Shown piece by piece: positions 1-7,730 of a DNA stretch of 64,000 nt (position 1 is its first letter; each line of letters opens with the position of its first letter). The notes beneath the pieces are model-generated. The model made no database searches. It saw only the letters and a list, made by a program, of their open reading frames with translations, and was not told the DNA's origin. The translations under genes and the position numbers were made by a program. The DNA comes from JBHICC01 sp046759385 (GTDB lineage: Bacteria > Pseudomonadota > Gammaproteobacteria > Acidiferrobacterales > SPGG2): the NCBI GenBank assembly GCA_046759385.1, contig JBHICC010000005.1, positions 13,912-77,911 of the forward strand, read 5' to 3'.

Positions 1-15
1 GACACGGCGCGCTCG

Positions 16-669
16 GTGTGCGAGAAGATCGGGCCAAAGGCTACGCGGCACACGATCCGCGTCGCTGCCAGCTTGGTACCATCGCTACTATTTTTGGCAC
101 TCACGCTGAGTTTGCTCCCGGCTAAGGGGGCAACAGGTTCAACATACTTTTTTCGCCCCACATTCGTTTATCTGGATCGCACTGAGTGGAATTTCGACAT
201 CCTACGCTTTCATGCGCGACGGTCGGCAAAGTTTCTCGAGCAGTGCGGTATTGTCATACCAAGCGTCGATGTGTACCTGCTTGAAGGGCCGGAAACGTTT
301 CGGTACTTTCGCGAACATACGGCCAAGGAGCTCGTACGTCGTCTGCGATTCGCCAAGCCGACAGTCTACTTCGTGCGCGATAGCTTGCAGCAGGATGCAT
401 ATGAGGCAGAGGCGATCGGTAAAGGTAATAGTCGGACACGCCCGACGCTCCGGTACACGGTCTGGGTAACAGAACGTCTCAGGGATCCGGGTATTGGACT
501 GGCGCATGAGCTGGTCCATGTACTCATGGACAGTGGCCGTCATGTGGATCTTCCGGGAAATCTCATGCGGGCGCAGACATCGCCGGACAATACTGAACTC
601 ACAGTGGTGCAGTGTGCGAGGATAGCAAGCGCTGGTGTGGAGAATGGATTGCTAGAGCAAGCAAGATAA
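16..669 (+). CDS. Secreted metzincin-like putative zinc protease
   Basis: A hypothetical exported protein with a probable metallopeptidase active site. A basic N-terminus is followed by a hydrophobic segment at about residues 18-37, which reads as a signal peptide or membrane anchor. The motif HELVH lies at residues 164-168, with a further histidine at 176 (GRH) and an NLM triplet at 182-184, followed by LTVVQ. An HExxH helix, a third His and a downstream Met-turn is the metzincin pattern, but the His spacing is longer than the classical HExxHxxGxxH, so the fold is inferred. The start used is GTG at 16. The frame is open back to the window edge, so a start outside the window cannot be excluded. 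The next gene begins 13 bases after the stop, suggesting joint transcription. No family name is recognised. Confidence 0.6.
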   Translation: MCEKIGPKATRHTIRVAASLVPSLLFLALTLSLLPAKGATGSTYFFRPTFVYLDRTEWNFDILRFHARRSAKFLEQCGIVIPSVDVYLLEGPETFRYFREHTAKELVRRLRFAKPTVYFVRDSLQQDAYEAEAIGKGNSRTRPTLRYTVWVTERLRDPGIGLAHELVHVLMDSGRHVDLPGNLMRAQTSPDNTELTVVQCARIASAGVENGLLEQAR

Positions 670-682
670 CGACGAGCAAGTC

Positions 683-2368
683 ATGGGCCGTAAGGAACGA
701 CGTCAGATTAAGAAGTTAGCGCGGCAGAATCGCGGCAACGGCGAAACACCCAGCGGTGACTTCATTAGCACGCTACTGGCGGAGGCTGTGACGTATCTGC
801 AGGCGGGGCTCCCGCAAGATGCGTTCAAGTTGTGCCAACAAGCGCTGAATGCACAGCCTGACCATGCTGACGCACTCAACCTTTGCGGAGTGGCAGCGTT
901 TCAATTGGGCGATGTCGAACATGCTTTGAGAATGTTAGAAGCAGCGATCAGCAAGAAACCGGATTACGTTGACGCCTACAATAACCTCGGCAACATCTTT
1001 CGCGCCATTGGGCATTTTGATGAGGCCGAGGCAGCTTATCGCCATGCGATAGAGATCAAACCCGATTACTTTGATGCTCACTACAATCTCGGGATCGTGC
1101 TCGAGGCATCAGACAAGTTGAACGAAGCTGAGAACGCCTATCGCCAGGCAAGTGAGATCAACTCAGAATTTCCGGAGGTGTTACTCAATCTTGGCAACGT
1201 ACTGAAGGCCATGGGCAAACTGGATGAAGCCATCACCACCTATGAGCGTACTCTCCAGGCACACCCCGAAAATCCGGCCGCATACAATAACATCGGTAGC
1301 GCGTTTTACGAGCTCGGAAGATTCAACGAAGCAGAAAGCGCTTTTCGCAAAGCACTCGAGGCCCAACCCGATCACGTTGATGCAAACTATAACCTAGGGA
1401 TCGTATTGCAAGAACTCGGAAAGCTAGATGAGGCGGTGGCCGCATACGAAAATGTCCTGAAGGCGAGTCCCGAGTATGTCAAGGCAAATGTCAACCTCGG
1501 TTACGCCCTACATAAGCTGGGAAAGCATCAAGAGGCGGTAGCGACCTATAGGCGCGCGATCGAGCTTGAACCGGAGAACGCACAGGTACATGCGAACCTG
1601 GGGGATATTCTGCTCGAACAAGGTAACGCACGCGCCGCAGTCGACGTTTGCGATGATTATCTCAAGCGCTGCCCTGGCAACACGGGCGTACTGGCATTCA
1701 AAGCTGTCGCACTGGCGGAGCTGGGCGAACGCGATGGGGCTCGAGCGCTGCTTGATTTTGATCGCTTCATTCGGCCCACGCAGCTCAAGGCGCCAGCCGG
1801 CTTCGCGAGCCTAGCCGACTTTAATGCGGCCTTGGCGCACCATGTACGTACGCATCCGACCTTAATCACGGCGCCAGCGAGTCACGCTACCCGACTCGGC
1901 AAGCACTCGGGCGAGCTTCTCGGTCCGACGGCGGGGCCTGTGGCAATATTGGCCGATGCGATTCGCGAAGCGGTCGAAGCGTATCGCAAGACTCTGCCAG
2001 CAGACGTTAATCATCCTTTCCTGACTAGCCCGCCGAATCAATTTTCGTTGACCGCATGGGCCGTTGTGCTCGAAGCGCAAGGGCACCAGATTTCGCACAT
2101 TCACCCCTCGGCTTGGCTCAGTGGCGTCTACTACGTAAAGGTTCCGGGTGTCGTGTCTACGGCCGATCAGCAACCGGCAGGCTGGATCGAGTTCGGGCAG
2201 CCTCCGGAGCATTTCCACTGCAAAGTCGAGCCCGAGACGAGGTTGTTGCAACCGAGGGAAGGACTGATGCTATTGTTCCCCTCGTATTTCTATCACCGAA
2301 CGATCCCGTTCGAAACGACTGGGCAACGCATTAGCATCGCCTTCGATGTGCGGCCCCCCTCCCCCTAA
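683..2368 (+). CDS. TPR-repeat protein with C-terminal 2OG-Fe(II) oxygenase-like domain
   Basis: About nine to ten tetratricopeptide repeats (roughly residues 30-350, with repeated motifs such as NLG and DEA) precede a C-terminal domain of about 150 residues. That domain resembles the 2OG-Fe(II) oxygenase family often attached to TPRs: HIHP at 472-474, then SGVYYVKVP, a FPS segment, a His at 538 (YHRTIPF) and Arg 549. The two histidine sites and the arginine fit iron and 2-oxoglutarate binding in such jelly-roll enzymes. The N-terminus (MGRKERRQ) is very basic and carries no signal peptide, so a cytoplasmic protein hydroxylase is the likely role; the target is unknown. The last residues (PPSP) and the TAA stop lie in a C-rich repeat tract just before a palindromic element, so the C-terminus may have been altered by it. 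Confidence 0.75.
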   Translation: MGRKERRQIKKLARQNRGNGETPSGDFISTLLAEAVTYLQAGLPQDAFKLCQQALNAQPDHADALNLCGVAAFQLGDVEHALRMLEAAISKKPDYVDAYNNLGNIFRAIGHFDEAEAAYRHAIEIKPDYFDAHYNLGIVLEASDKLNEAENAYRQASEINSEFPEVLLNLGNVLKAMGKLDEAITTYERTLQAHPENPAAYNNIGSAFYELGRFNEAESAFRKALEAQPDHVDANYNLGIVLQELGKLDEAVAAYENVLKASPEYVKANVNLGYALHKLGKHQEAVATYRRAIELEPENAQVHANLGDILLEQGNARAAVDVCDDYLKRCPGNTGVLAFKAVALAELGERDGARALLDFDRFIRPTQLKAPAGFASLADFNAALAHHVRTHPTLITAPASHATRLGKHSGELLGPTAGPVAILADAIREAVEAYRKTLPADVNHPFLTSPPNQFSLTAWAVVLEAQGHQISHIHPSAWLSGVYYVKVPGVVSTADQQPAGWIEFGQPPEHFHCKVEPETRLLQPREGLMLLFPSYFYHRTIPFETTGQRISIAFDVRPPSP

Positions 2369-2376
2369 CCCTCTAA

Positions 2377-2557
2377 CCCCCTCCCCCTAGCCCCCTCCCA
2401 CGACGTGAGGGGGAATCGAGAGCCCATATAGCTCCTTCCCGGGAGCTATTCCTGGTCGCTTCCCTAGCTGGTGACGCGGCAAATGGAGCGCGTCAGCGCT
2501 TGCCTCCCCCACCTGATGGGGGAGGTTGGAGGGGCTGAAGGGGCTAGGGGGAGGGGG
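2377..2557. repeat. MITE/REP-like palindromic element with 18-bp terminal inverted repeats
   Basis: The arms at 2377-2394 and 2540-2557 are perfect reverse complements (CCCCCTCCCCCTAGCCCC on the left). Inside lie a 9-bp stem with 5-base loop (2503-2511 with 2517-2525) and a shorter AGCTCC/GGAGCT hairpin near 2430. The element lies between two convergent genes. Its right arm supplies the TAG stop of the yqeC-like gene, and the C-rich tract just left of it supplies the TAA stop of the TPR gene. No coding capacity is seen. It may also serve as a bidirectional terminator. Mobility is inferred from structure only. Confidence 0.65.
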
Positions 2558-3320
2558 AGAGTCTGCGCTCCACGACCTCGACAACAGGGTCAGCATTACG
2601 CATGCACGCGAGTACCACGCGATCAAAGCGATCGGTCAGGCGGAGTGCCATATCAGCGGTTTCCAGCGCCAGCTGTGTGCTTTCAGGATCATCGACCATG
2701 TTGATGACAGGGATCACCCGGGCCTGGCCCACGCCCTTGAGCAGCCCATGTTCGCTTGCCAATAATCGCGCGACATGCTCAGGTTGCAATTCTTCGCCAC
2801 TCCGTGCTCCGCTGATGCGCTCAATTTGTTCGACTCTGTGGGCGAGGCGCTCTGTCAGCGGCCTGCGAAGGGCTTTTGCTGACACGACCGGGATTATGGT
2901 GCTCGCACGCTCGGGCAATTGCGGCTCGTCGTTAGCGGGTGCCTTCACCAAGCGCGTGCGAGCGCCATCTGCCTTTACGAATGTCACGTCAAAACCCACC
3001 CGCTCATGGATCTCTTCCACTTTAGAGGCGGGCACCCCTTGGTAGCGATCGCGTTTACTCGTCAGTTGCGTGTAGGCGACTAGACGGTGCTTAGTGCAGG
3101 CCCGTTCGACAGTCGCAAGCAAGGTCTCGACAGGTTCGCGTACAACGTGTGCTTTGAAGTCCTTTGGAAAGATCGGAATAAATACCGTTGAGGTAAGTGC
3201 AGCGCGGCCGCCATGTGCTTCGAGCAGACGGTAAAGCGTCGTTTTCTTGCCGCCTGCGCCGACCGTACATACCAAGCCAGAACGGGCGCTGAGTAAGTCT
3301 AACAGTCTGTCTGCGCTCAC
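2544..3320 (-). CDS. yqeC: YqeC-like selenium/molybdenum hydroxylase accessory protein
   Basis: Resembles YqeC (EF2563 family), a putative ATPase tied to selenium-dependent molybdenum hydroxylase maturation. A P-loop-like GAGGKKTT lies at residues 21-28, followed by the family's TSTVFIP segment and a central FVKADGAR. The preferred start is GTG at 3320, which overlaps the TGA of the upstream BNR gene as GTGA, a typical coupled arrangement. An ATG at 3398 would require a longer overlap. The length of 258 residues suits the family. Its C-terminal SPSP and stop come from the adjacent palindromic repeat. The molybdenum hydroxylase operon at 44-53 kb is a plausible client, but no YqeB or selenium gene is visible in the window. 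Confidence 0.72.
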   Translation of the reverse strand: MSADRLLDLLSARSGLVCTVGAGGKKTTLYRLLEAHGGRAALTSTVFIPIFPKDFKAHVVREPVETLLATVERACTKHRLVAYTQLTSKRDRYQGVPASKVEEIHERVGFDVTFVKADGARTRLVKAPANDEPQLPERASTIIPVVSAKALRRPLTERLAHRVEQIERISGARSGEELQPEHVARLLASEHGLLKGVGQARVIPVINMVDDPESTQLALETADMALRLTDRFDRVVLACMRNADPVVEVVERRLSPSP

Positions 3321-4435
3321 GACGCCTGGTCCGATGATAGAATAATGGCCGCCTTCACCGACAAAATCCGCGGCAGGAAGCTCGCGAGCAGCCGCCAATG
3401 CTCGCCGGCGTCGTCACTGGCAAACAAATGACCACCGGAGGTCCCGAAGTAAACGCCACAAGGCTGCCGATGGTCGGTGTCCATGGCCTCGCGAAGCACA
3501 CTGACATAAGCGTGTTGCTGCGGTAAGCCGTGCGTCAACGCTTCCCAGTTTCTACCCGCATTGCGAGTGCGATAGACGCGAAGCTTGCCCTCCACCGTCG
3601 CGCGCACGTGACTGCTCTCCTCCGGGATCTGGTACAACGTGTCGGGGTCGTGAGGGTCGGCTGCAATCGCGTAACCAAAGTCACTCGGCAGTCCCGCTGT
3701 AATCTCCACCCACGTGCCGCCACCATCGTCGCTTCGATACGTGCCGTTGTAACACTGACGATAAAGACGTTGAGGGTGCAGCGGGTGCATGATTAAGCGG
3801 TGTACGTTGTGCCCAGTCTCCGGGTTGTCTTGTGGTAGGTTCTCGGCGCGCACGCCCCGGTTAGCTGGTACCCAGGTCTGTCCGCCATCCTCCGAGCGAT
3901 AGACTCCCCCGGCCGAGACAGCGACAAGAAGACGCTCGGGGGTTCTTGGGTCCACGCAGATTGAATGCAGAGAGAAGCCGCCACGCGCCGGTTCCCACGT
4001 GTTGCGCGTAGGATGTTCATTGATGCCCGGCAAGGCAGACCATGTTTCGCCGCGATTATCGCTCACGAACAAGCCCGGCGGGTCGATGCCGGCGTAGAGC
4101 ATCTCAGGGTGCCCCGAGTGTCCAGGTTGTAGGTACCAGATGGCTTTCAGTGCCGGTTCGCCCTCACCGATGGGATGGCAGGGTGCCTGCGCTAAAGCTG
4201 TCCATGTATTCCCACAGTCGTCACTGCGATAGATATGAGCGCCCCAAATAACGTGATAGGCCGAAGCATAGGCCGTTTTTTGATCCCTGGGATCAAGCCA
4301 GGCATGCAGGATCTCGTAGCCTGGAATGTGAGGCCCCTCGAGCACCCATTGACCTGATTTAGAATCGAAACGAGCCAGGAACAGCCCCTTTTGCGTTCCG
4401 ACGAAAAGGATTAGAGAACCGCTTTCGGGCTTCAT
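3317..4435 (-). CDS. BNR/Asp-box beta-propeller (sialidase-like fold) protein
   Basis: A beta-propeller protein of the WD40/YVTN/BNR-like group. Six Asp-box-type motifs can be read along the chain (for example SDDCGNTW, SDNRGETW, SEDGGQTW, SDDGGGTW, SDDAGEHW), about one per blade. The N-terminus (LFVGTQKGLFLARF) is typical of cytosolic exo-alpha-sialidase-like repeat proteins, and there is no signal peptide. Catalytic residues of true sialidases were not identified, so enzymatic activity is not claimed. It is the first gene of a two-gene unit with the yqeC-like gene, joined by a GTGA overlap. Confidence 0.75.
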   Translation of the reverse strand: MKPESGSLILFVGTQKGLFLARFDSKSGQWVLEGPHIPGYEILHAWLDPRDQKTAYASAYHVIWGAHIYRSDDCGNTWTALAQAPCHPIGEGEPALKAIWYLQPGHSGHPEMLYAGIDPPGLFVSDNRGETWSALPGINEHPTRNTWEPARGGFSLHSICVDPRTPERLLVAVSAGGVYRSEDGGQTWVPANRGVRAENLPQDNPETGHNVHRLIMHPLHPQRLYRQCYNGTYRSDDGGGTWVEITAGLPSDFGYAIAADPHDPDTLYQIPEESSHVRATVEGKLRVYRTRNAGRNWEALTHGLPQQHAYVSVLREAMDTDHRQPCGVYFGTSGGHLFASDDAGEHWRLLASFLPRILSVKAAIILSSDQAS

Positions 4436-4488
4436 TTTGTTAGTCGGTAATCAGGTAGCAACTTCTCAGGCAGGGCGGCTTACCGGGG

Positions 4489-4968
4489 TCAATCATCATC
4501 GACGAAGGTCCAAAGCTTCACGTTTTCGTGGTCGGCCGCATTGGGGCGGACGACTCTGAATCGCTCGACAATACCGTCTTCGCCTAGCTCTCGTTCAAGC
4601 ATCAACAAGGTGTGAGTTTGGTGGTCACAAATACCGACTGCGAACTGTGCTTCCTCTCGAGCCGTTGGCAGGGCCGTAGCCATGTCTGGCGCACCGTAAT
4701 GCTCCACAAAATGAGCCGCCAGCCGATCGACCACGGCCTCATACTCGGCCTGGCTAATCTCGGCAACCTCGACCAATGTGCTCCAACCGAAGCTTTCGGT
4801 GCCAAGAAATCCGTGCCCGAAGGCCTGTTGTCGTTTTCCGGCCAGCTTGGACGGATCCGCATCTAAAAAAACGAAGGACCCGGGTACAGCCCATTCACCC
4901 GGCGTGGCTGGTGTTTCATAGACCTGCGCGTCTGATTCATCGAGGCGTATTGTGCGAGGGAACTTCAT
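4489..4968 (-). CDS. DUF6505-like small cytoplasmic protein
   Basis: A 159-residue protein beginning with KFPRTIRLDESDAQVYE, then GEWAVPGSFVF and a C-terminal part rich in acidic residues and His (ICDHQTHTLLMLER). From memory it resembles the DUF6505 family, whose members often lie near molybdenum hydroxylase accessory genes, but this could not be verified. It has no signal peptide or membrane segment. It lies 53 bases upstream of the BNR/yqeC-like pair on the same strand and may be part of the same transcription unit. Function unknown. Confidence 0.6.
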   Translation of the reverse strand: MKFPRTIRLDESDAQVYETPATPGEWAVPGSFVFLDADPSKLAGKRQQAFGHGFLGTESFGWSTLVEVAEISQAEYEAVVDRLAAHFVEHYGAPDMATALPTAREEAQFAVGICDHQTHTLLMLERELGEDGIVERFRVVRPNAADHENVKLWTFVDDD

Positions 4969-5040
4969 ACGTGCGAAATAGTACCATACGCCTGTATGCG
5001 CCGGCTGACGGTGCGAGCTAGATGCGGTTTGCGGGAAGAC

Positions 5041-7401
5041 TTAGCTGGACGTGTCGTCGCCGGGATTCTTGCCCTTTAGCATATCATCGAGGATGGTGCG
5101 AGCCCGTTCGGCATCGCCCATGTCTATGTAGGCCTTGGCAAGATCGATCTTCACCGCCGGGTCTTTTAATTTTGGTGGGTTGCCCTGCTTGGCATTGTCT
5201 ACGGATTGAGTGCTTCCCTTGGGCTTGGCTCTGCCCTTGCCCCTTGCGGCACGCCTGTCCTTCTTACGGGACTTCTTCTTTCCGGGGGACCGACCTTGTT
5301 CCATCAATTCCACACCGCGTTCGACTGCGTCTTTGATGTCCGCCAGGTCCTCAATCTCCAGCACCTCCATGCCTCGGGCGGTCTTCTCGGTGTCATCCTC
5401 TTCTGGCTTGTCGCGTTCGGCCTCGTCCTCCGCCTCACTCATGATCCTCTCGGTAGATTCGTCCTCGGCCGTCGGCACGTCCATGCCTAGCGCATCTATA
5501 TCCCGTTCGAACACCTGCTCCTCCGGCGGCATCTCAAGCTTCGGCGCCTCCGTGGCTTCATCGCTTCCCTCAGAGGCTGGCGCCGTTTCCTTCTCGCGAT
5601 CTTCCGGTTCGCTTGGGCCAGTGGTCTCATCGGCGGGGTATAAGGTAGGTGTCTCGAACTCGATCGCGTTCGGGTCGTCTTCGGGGTCTGGTGCCGAACC
5701 CTCGAGAGTTAGCTCGGGCTCGCTGTCAGTGTCCGCCTCAGCGAAATCGGTCGCGTCGTCACTGGTCATTGAGTCCAACATGGACTCATCGCCCCCTGTC
5801 ATCGGCGCGTCGGTGTTCGACGGCAGCGATTGGCCTGGCTCGAGCTCGGCATAGAGCTTGTTGGCCAAGTCTTCGAAGGCGCCCTGATCTTGACGCAGGT
5901 AGTACACTGAGAGCAATTTTACTTTCAGCCCTCTACGCTCTGGATTCTTAGCGATCGCGTCTTTCAACGCCCGTTCGGCGTGGTCGTCTTCCCCGCACGC
6001 CAGGTAAGTTTCCGTTTCTTCGACCGTATCGGCGCTCCCGGTCTGTACGTTGTGGTCATCGGCATAAACCACAGATTCCGGCACCTGGTCGCTGGCGCGA
6101 CGAGGTCCTCGTCGCCGCTCAAACGGCACCGGCACAAAGCGCTGCCGCCGCCCCCGTCCGCCACGTCGATCGAAGGGCACGGGCATGCCTTCTTCGGGCG
6201 GTATTTTGTTGTCCGGCACCACCAGCGCGCGCTCTGCTTCGAGTTGGTGTCCGGATTGCATGCGTCGTAGGTATACGAACAGCACAATCCCGCCCGCAAC
6301 AAGGACCAAACCGGCAATCACGGCCAGCGCGATCATCAACAGCTGGCTTGAGTTATTGACGAGATAACGCGCGCCACCGACTAATCCACCCTCGTCGAGC
6401 GCTGCCGGTGGTGCTGTCGCTACAGAGGGTTTATCAGGCGTGTCAGTTAACGTGTGGCTCTCTGCCGCAGGTGTTAACTGGGCTCTCTGCGCTCGTTCGC
6501 TGCCTTCCTGCGCTTGAGTGCGCGTCGTCTGCTCCGACTCGAGTTGTTGGGCGGTCGCCGTTTCCGTGGCTGGGTCTTCGGCGGCGGGTTCTTCGTCATC
6601 TAACGGCGTGGTCTGTTCGGCCGCTGGCTTCGGCGTTGGTGACGTGGGCTTCAATAGACGCGCCCTGGGCAGAGCGACCGCCACGGAGGCGTCTGCGCGC
6701 CCGGGCGGTGTCGGCTTGTGGACAGGCGTCTGTTTGGGCGCCGGCGTGGGAGTAGGTGGCTTGGCCTTGGGCGCGCTGGGCTTCGTTTTCGGTGCGGTTT
6801 TGGTGGCTGGCGTGGTCGCGGTTGCTTTTGGCGCTGACCTTGCTTGAGTCGTTATTGGCGCGGTGCCGGGTGCGGCCTCGACGGGGACAAACATGGCTGT
6901 CGCCGCGCCCACCGGTGGATGAACGGGCACCGCTTTACCGCGCGGGCGTGGCTCGGGCTCGAATGCCATCCTCTCAGCGACTAAATTGCGCGGGTCAATC
7001 AGGGCTGTGAACTCCCGCACTAAGCGTCCACCGGCCCAGTCTACCTGCAGAAGGAAACTTACGAAGGGCTCTCTGACCGGGCGCTCCGTGCTCAGTTGCA
7101 GCGCATAAGCGCCGTCCGGGTAGCGGACTAAGGTAATTTGGATTTCGATTGCGAAAGAAATGCGCTCGACGTCGGGGGCGGCAAAATCCGGCCGTTTAAT
7201 GGTCTCGGCCGTAAGCGTCTGCGACTCCCGTGGTGTTAGTGATTTAACGGAAATCTCGGCATTGAGCCGCTCGTTGAGCGCCGAATAGACCTTCAAATTG
7301 CCCAGGCCCAGGGCGTAGCTGATTTCGGGCAGGAGTGCCATGGCCGCACCTAGTAACAGCAGCCGCGCCGACCTTGACACCGCCATGGTCTGTGAGTACA
7401 T
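5041..7401 (-). CDS. FimV-like polar hub protein lacking a LysM domain
   Basis: A large inner-membrane protein of the FimV/TspA type. The ATG at 7401 is preferred because it leads into a signal-like segment (RSARLLLLGAAMALLPE) ending before LGLGNLKVYSALNE, the hallmark FimV N-terminus. The FimV periplasmic domain spans about the first 140 residues. It is followed by a Pro/Ala/Lys-rich linker, one membrane helix near residues 354-378 (LLMIALAVIAGLVLVAGGIV), a long acidic cytoplasmic stretch and the FimV C-terminal TPR-like module (DLAKAYIDMGDAERARTILD). The LysM peptidoglycan-binding domain usual in Pseudomonas FimV is not visible. A frame extension to 7473 exists but would hide the signal peptide. 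An AAGGAGGGGG run lies about 20 bases upstream of the ATG. Likely role: pole organisation and twitching or cell-envelope assembly. Confidence 0.82.
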   Translation of the reverse strand: MYSQTMAVSRSARLLLLGAAMALLPEISYALGLGNLKVYSALNERLNAEISVKSLTPRESQTLTAETIKRPDFAAPDVERISFAIEIQITLVRYPDGAYALQLSTERPVREPFVSFLLQVDWAGGRLVREFTALIDPRNLVAERMAFEPEPRPRGKAVPVHPPVGAATAMFVPVEAAPGTAPITTQARSAPKATATTPATKTAPKTKPSAPKAKPPTPTPAPKQTPVHKPTPPGRADASVAVALPRARLLKPTSPTPKPAAEQTTPLDDEEPAAEDPATETATAQQLESEQTTRTQAQEGSERAQRAQLTPAAESHTLTDTPDKPSVATAPPAALDEGGLVGGARYLVNNSSQLLMIALAVIAGLVLVAGGIVLFVYLRRMQSGHQLEAERALVVPDNKIPPEEGMPVPFDRRGGRGRRQRFVPVPFERRRGPRRASDQVPESVVYADDHNVQTGSADTVEETETYLACGEDDHAERALKDAIAKNPERRGLKVKLLSVYYLRQDQGAFEDLANKLYAELEPGQSLPSNTDAPMTGGDESMLDSMTSDDATDFAEADTDSEPELTLEGSAPDPEDDPNAIEFETPTLYPADETTGPSEPEDREKETAPASEGSDEATEAPKLEMPPEEQVFERDIDALGMDVPTAEDESTERIMSEAEDEAERDKPEEDDTEKTARGMEVLEIEDLADIKDAVERGVELMEQGRSPGKKKSRKKDRRAARGKGRAKPKGSTQSVDNAKQGNPPKLKDPAVKIDLAKAYIDMGDAERARTILDDMLKGKNPGDDTSS

Positions 7402-7730
7402 ATTTTCTACCCGAGCTTTCCCCCTCCTTTCCGGGCCGGAAACCAGGCCGACGGAACCGGTCGCCTCCATCACCCCGCATCATTTTTGTTGTTCGGCATA
7501 AGTAACTATAGTTCATTTGCGCCAGGCATTGACTTGATAGAGAAGGAGAGTATTTAGTTTCTAAGACAGATACTTAAAAGAGATTATTCATGTGGATTAT
7601 TGGTTTCGTGGGGAGCTAACCGACCCTCCGCATACCGGAAGCAGATTGCCATCAATGTCTTCGAACTCGAAACGGTAGGCGGACATTGTTCGTGAACCGG
7701 CCGTCCTGAAACCGTGAACCGCAGCCTACT
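7402..7730. other. Intergenic region between the FimV-like and DMGDH-like genes
   Basis: This 329-base stretch holds the upstream sequence of the FimV-like gene, including an A/T-rich part at about 7500-7600. Apart from a doubtful 29-codon frame (7597-7686, reverse) no gene, tRNA or clear terminator was seen. No confident promoter hexamers were found. Confidence 0.5.
7597..7686 (-). CDS. Doubtful 29-aa reading frame, possible gene remnant
   Basis: A short reverse-strand frame, ATG at 7686 to TAA, 44 bases downstream of the DMGDH-like stop. It encodes MSAYRFEFEDIDGNLLPVCG plus a few more residues. The RFEFEDIDGN stretch is reminiscent of the end of a VOC (glyoxalase-like) domain, so it might be the 3' scrap of a lost gene. 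No convincing ribosome binding site was seen. It may equally be chance. Confidence 0.2.
   Translation of the reverse strand: MSAYRFEFEDIDGNLLPVCGGSVSSPRNQ

Noticed and set aside
5210..5854. 214-codon serine-rich forward frame opposite the FimV-like gene
   Set aside because: Low-complexity complement of the acidic part of FimV; no start context and no family similarity.
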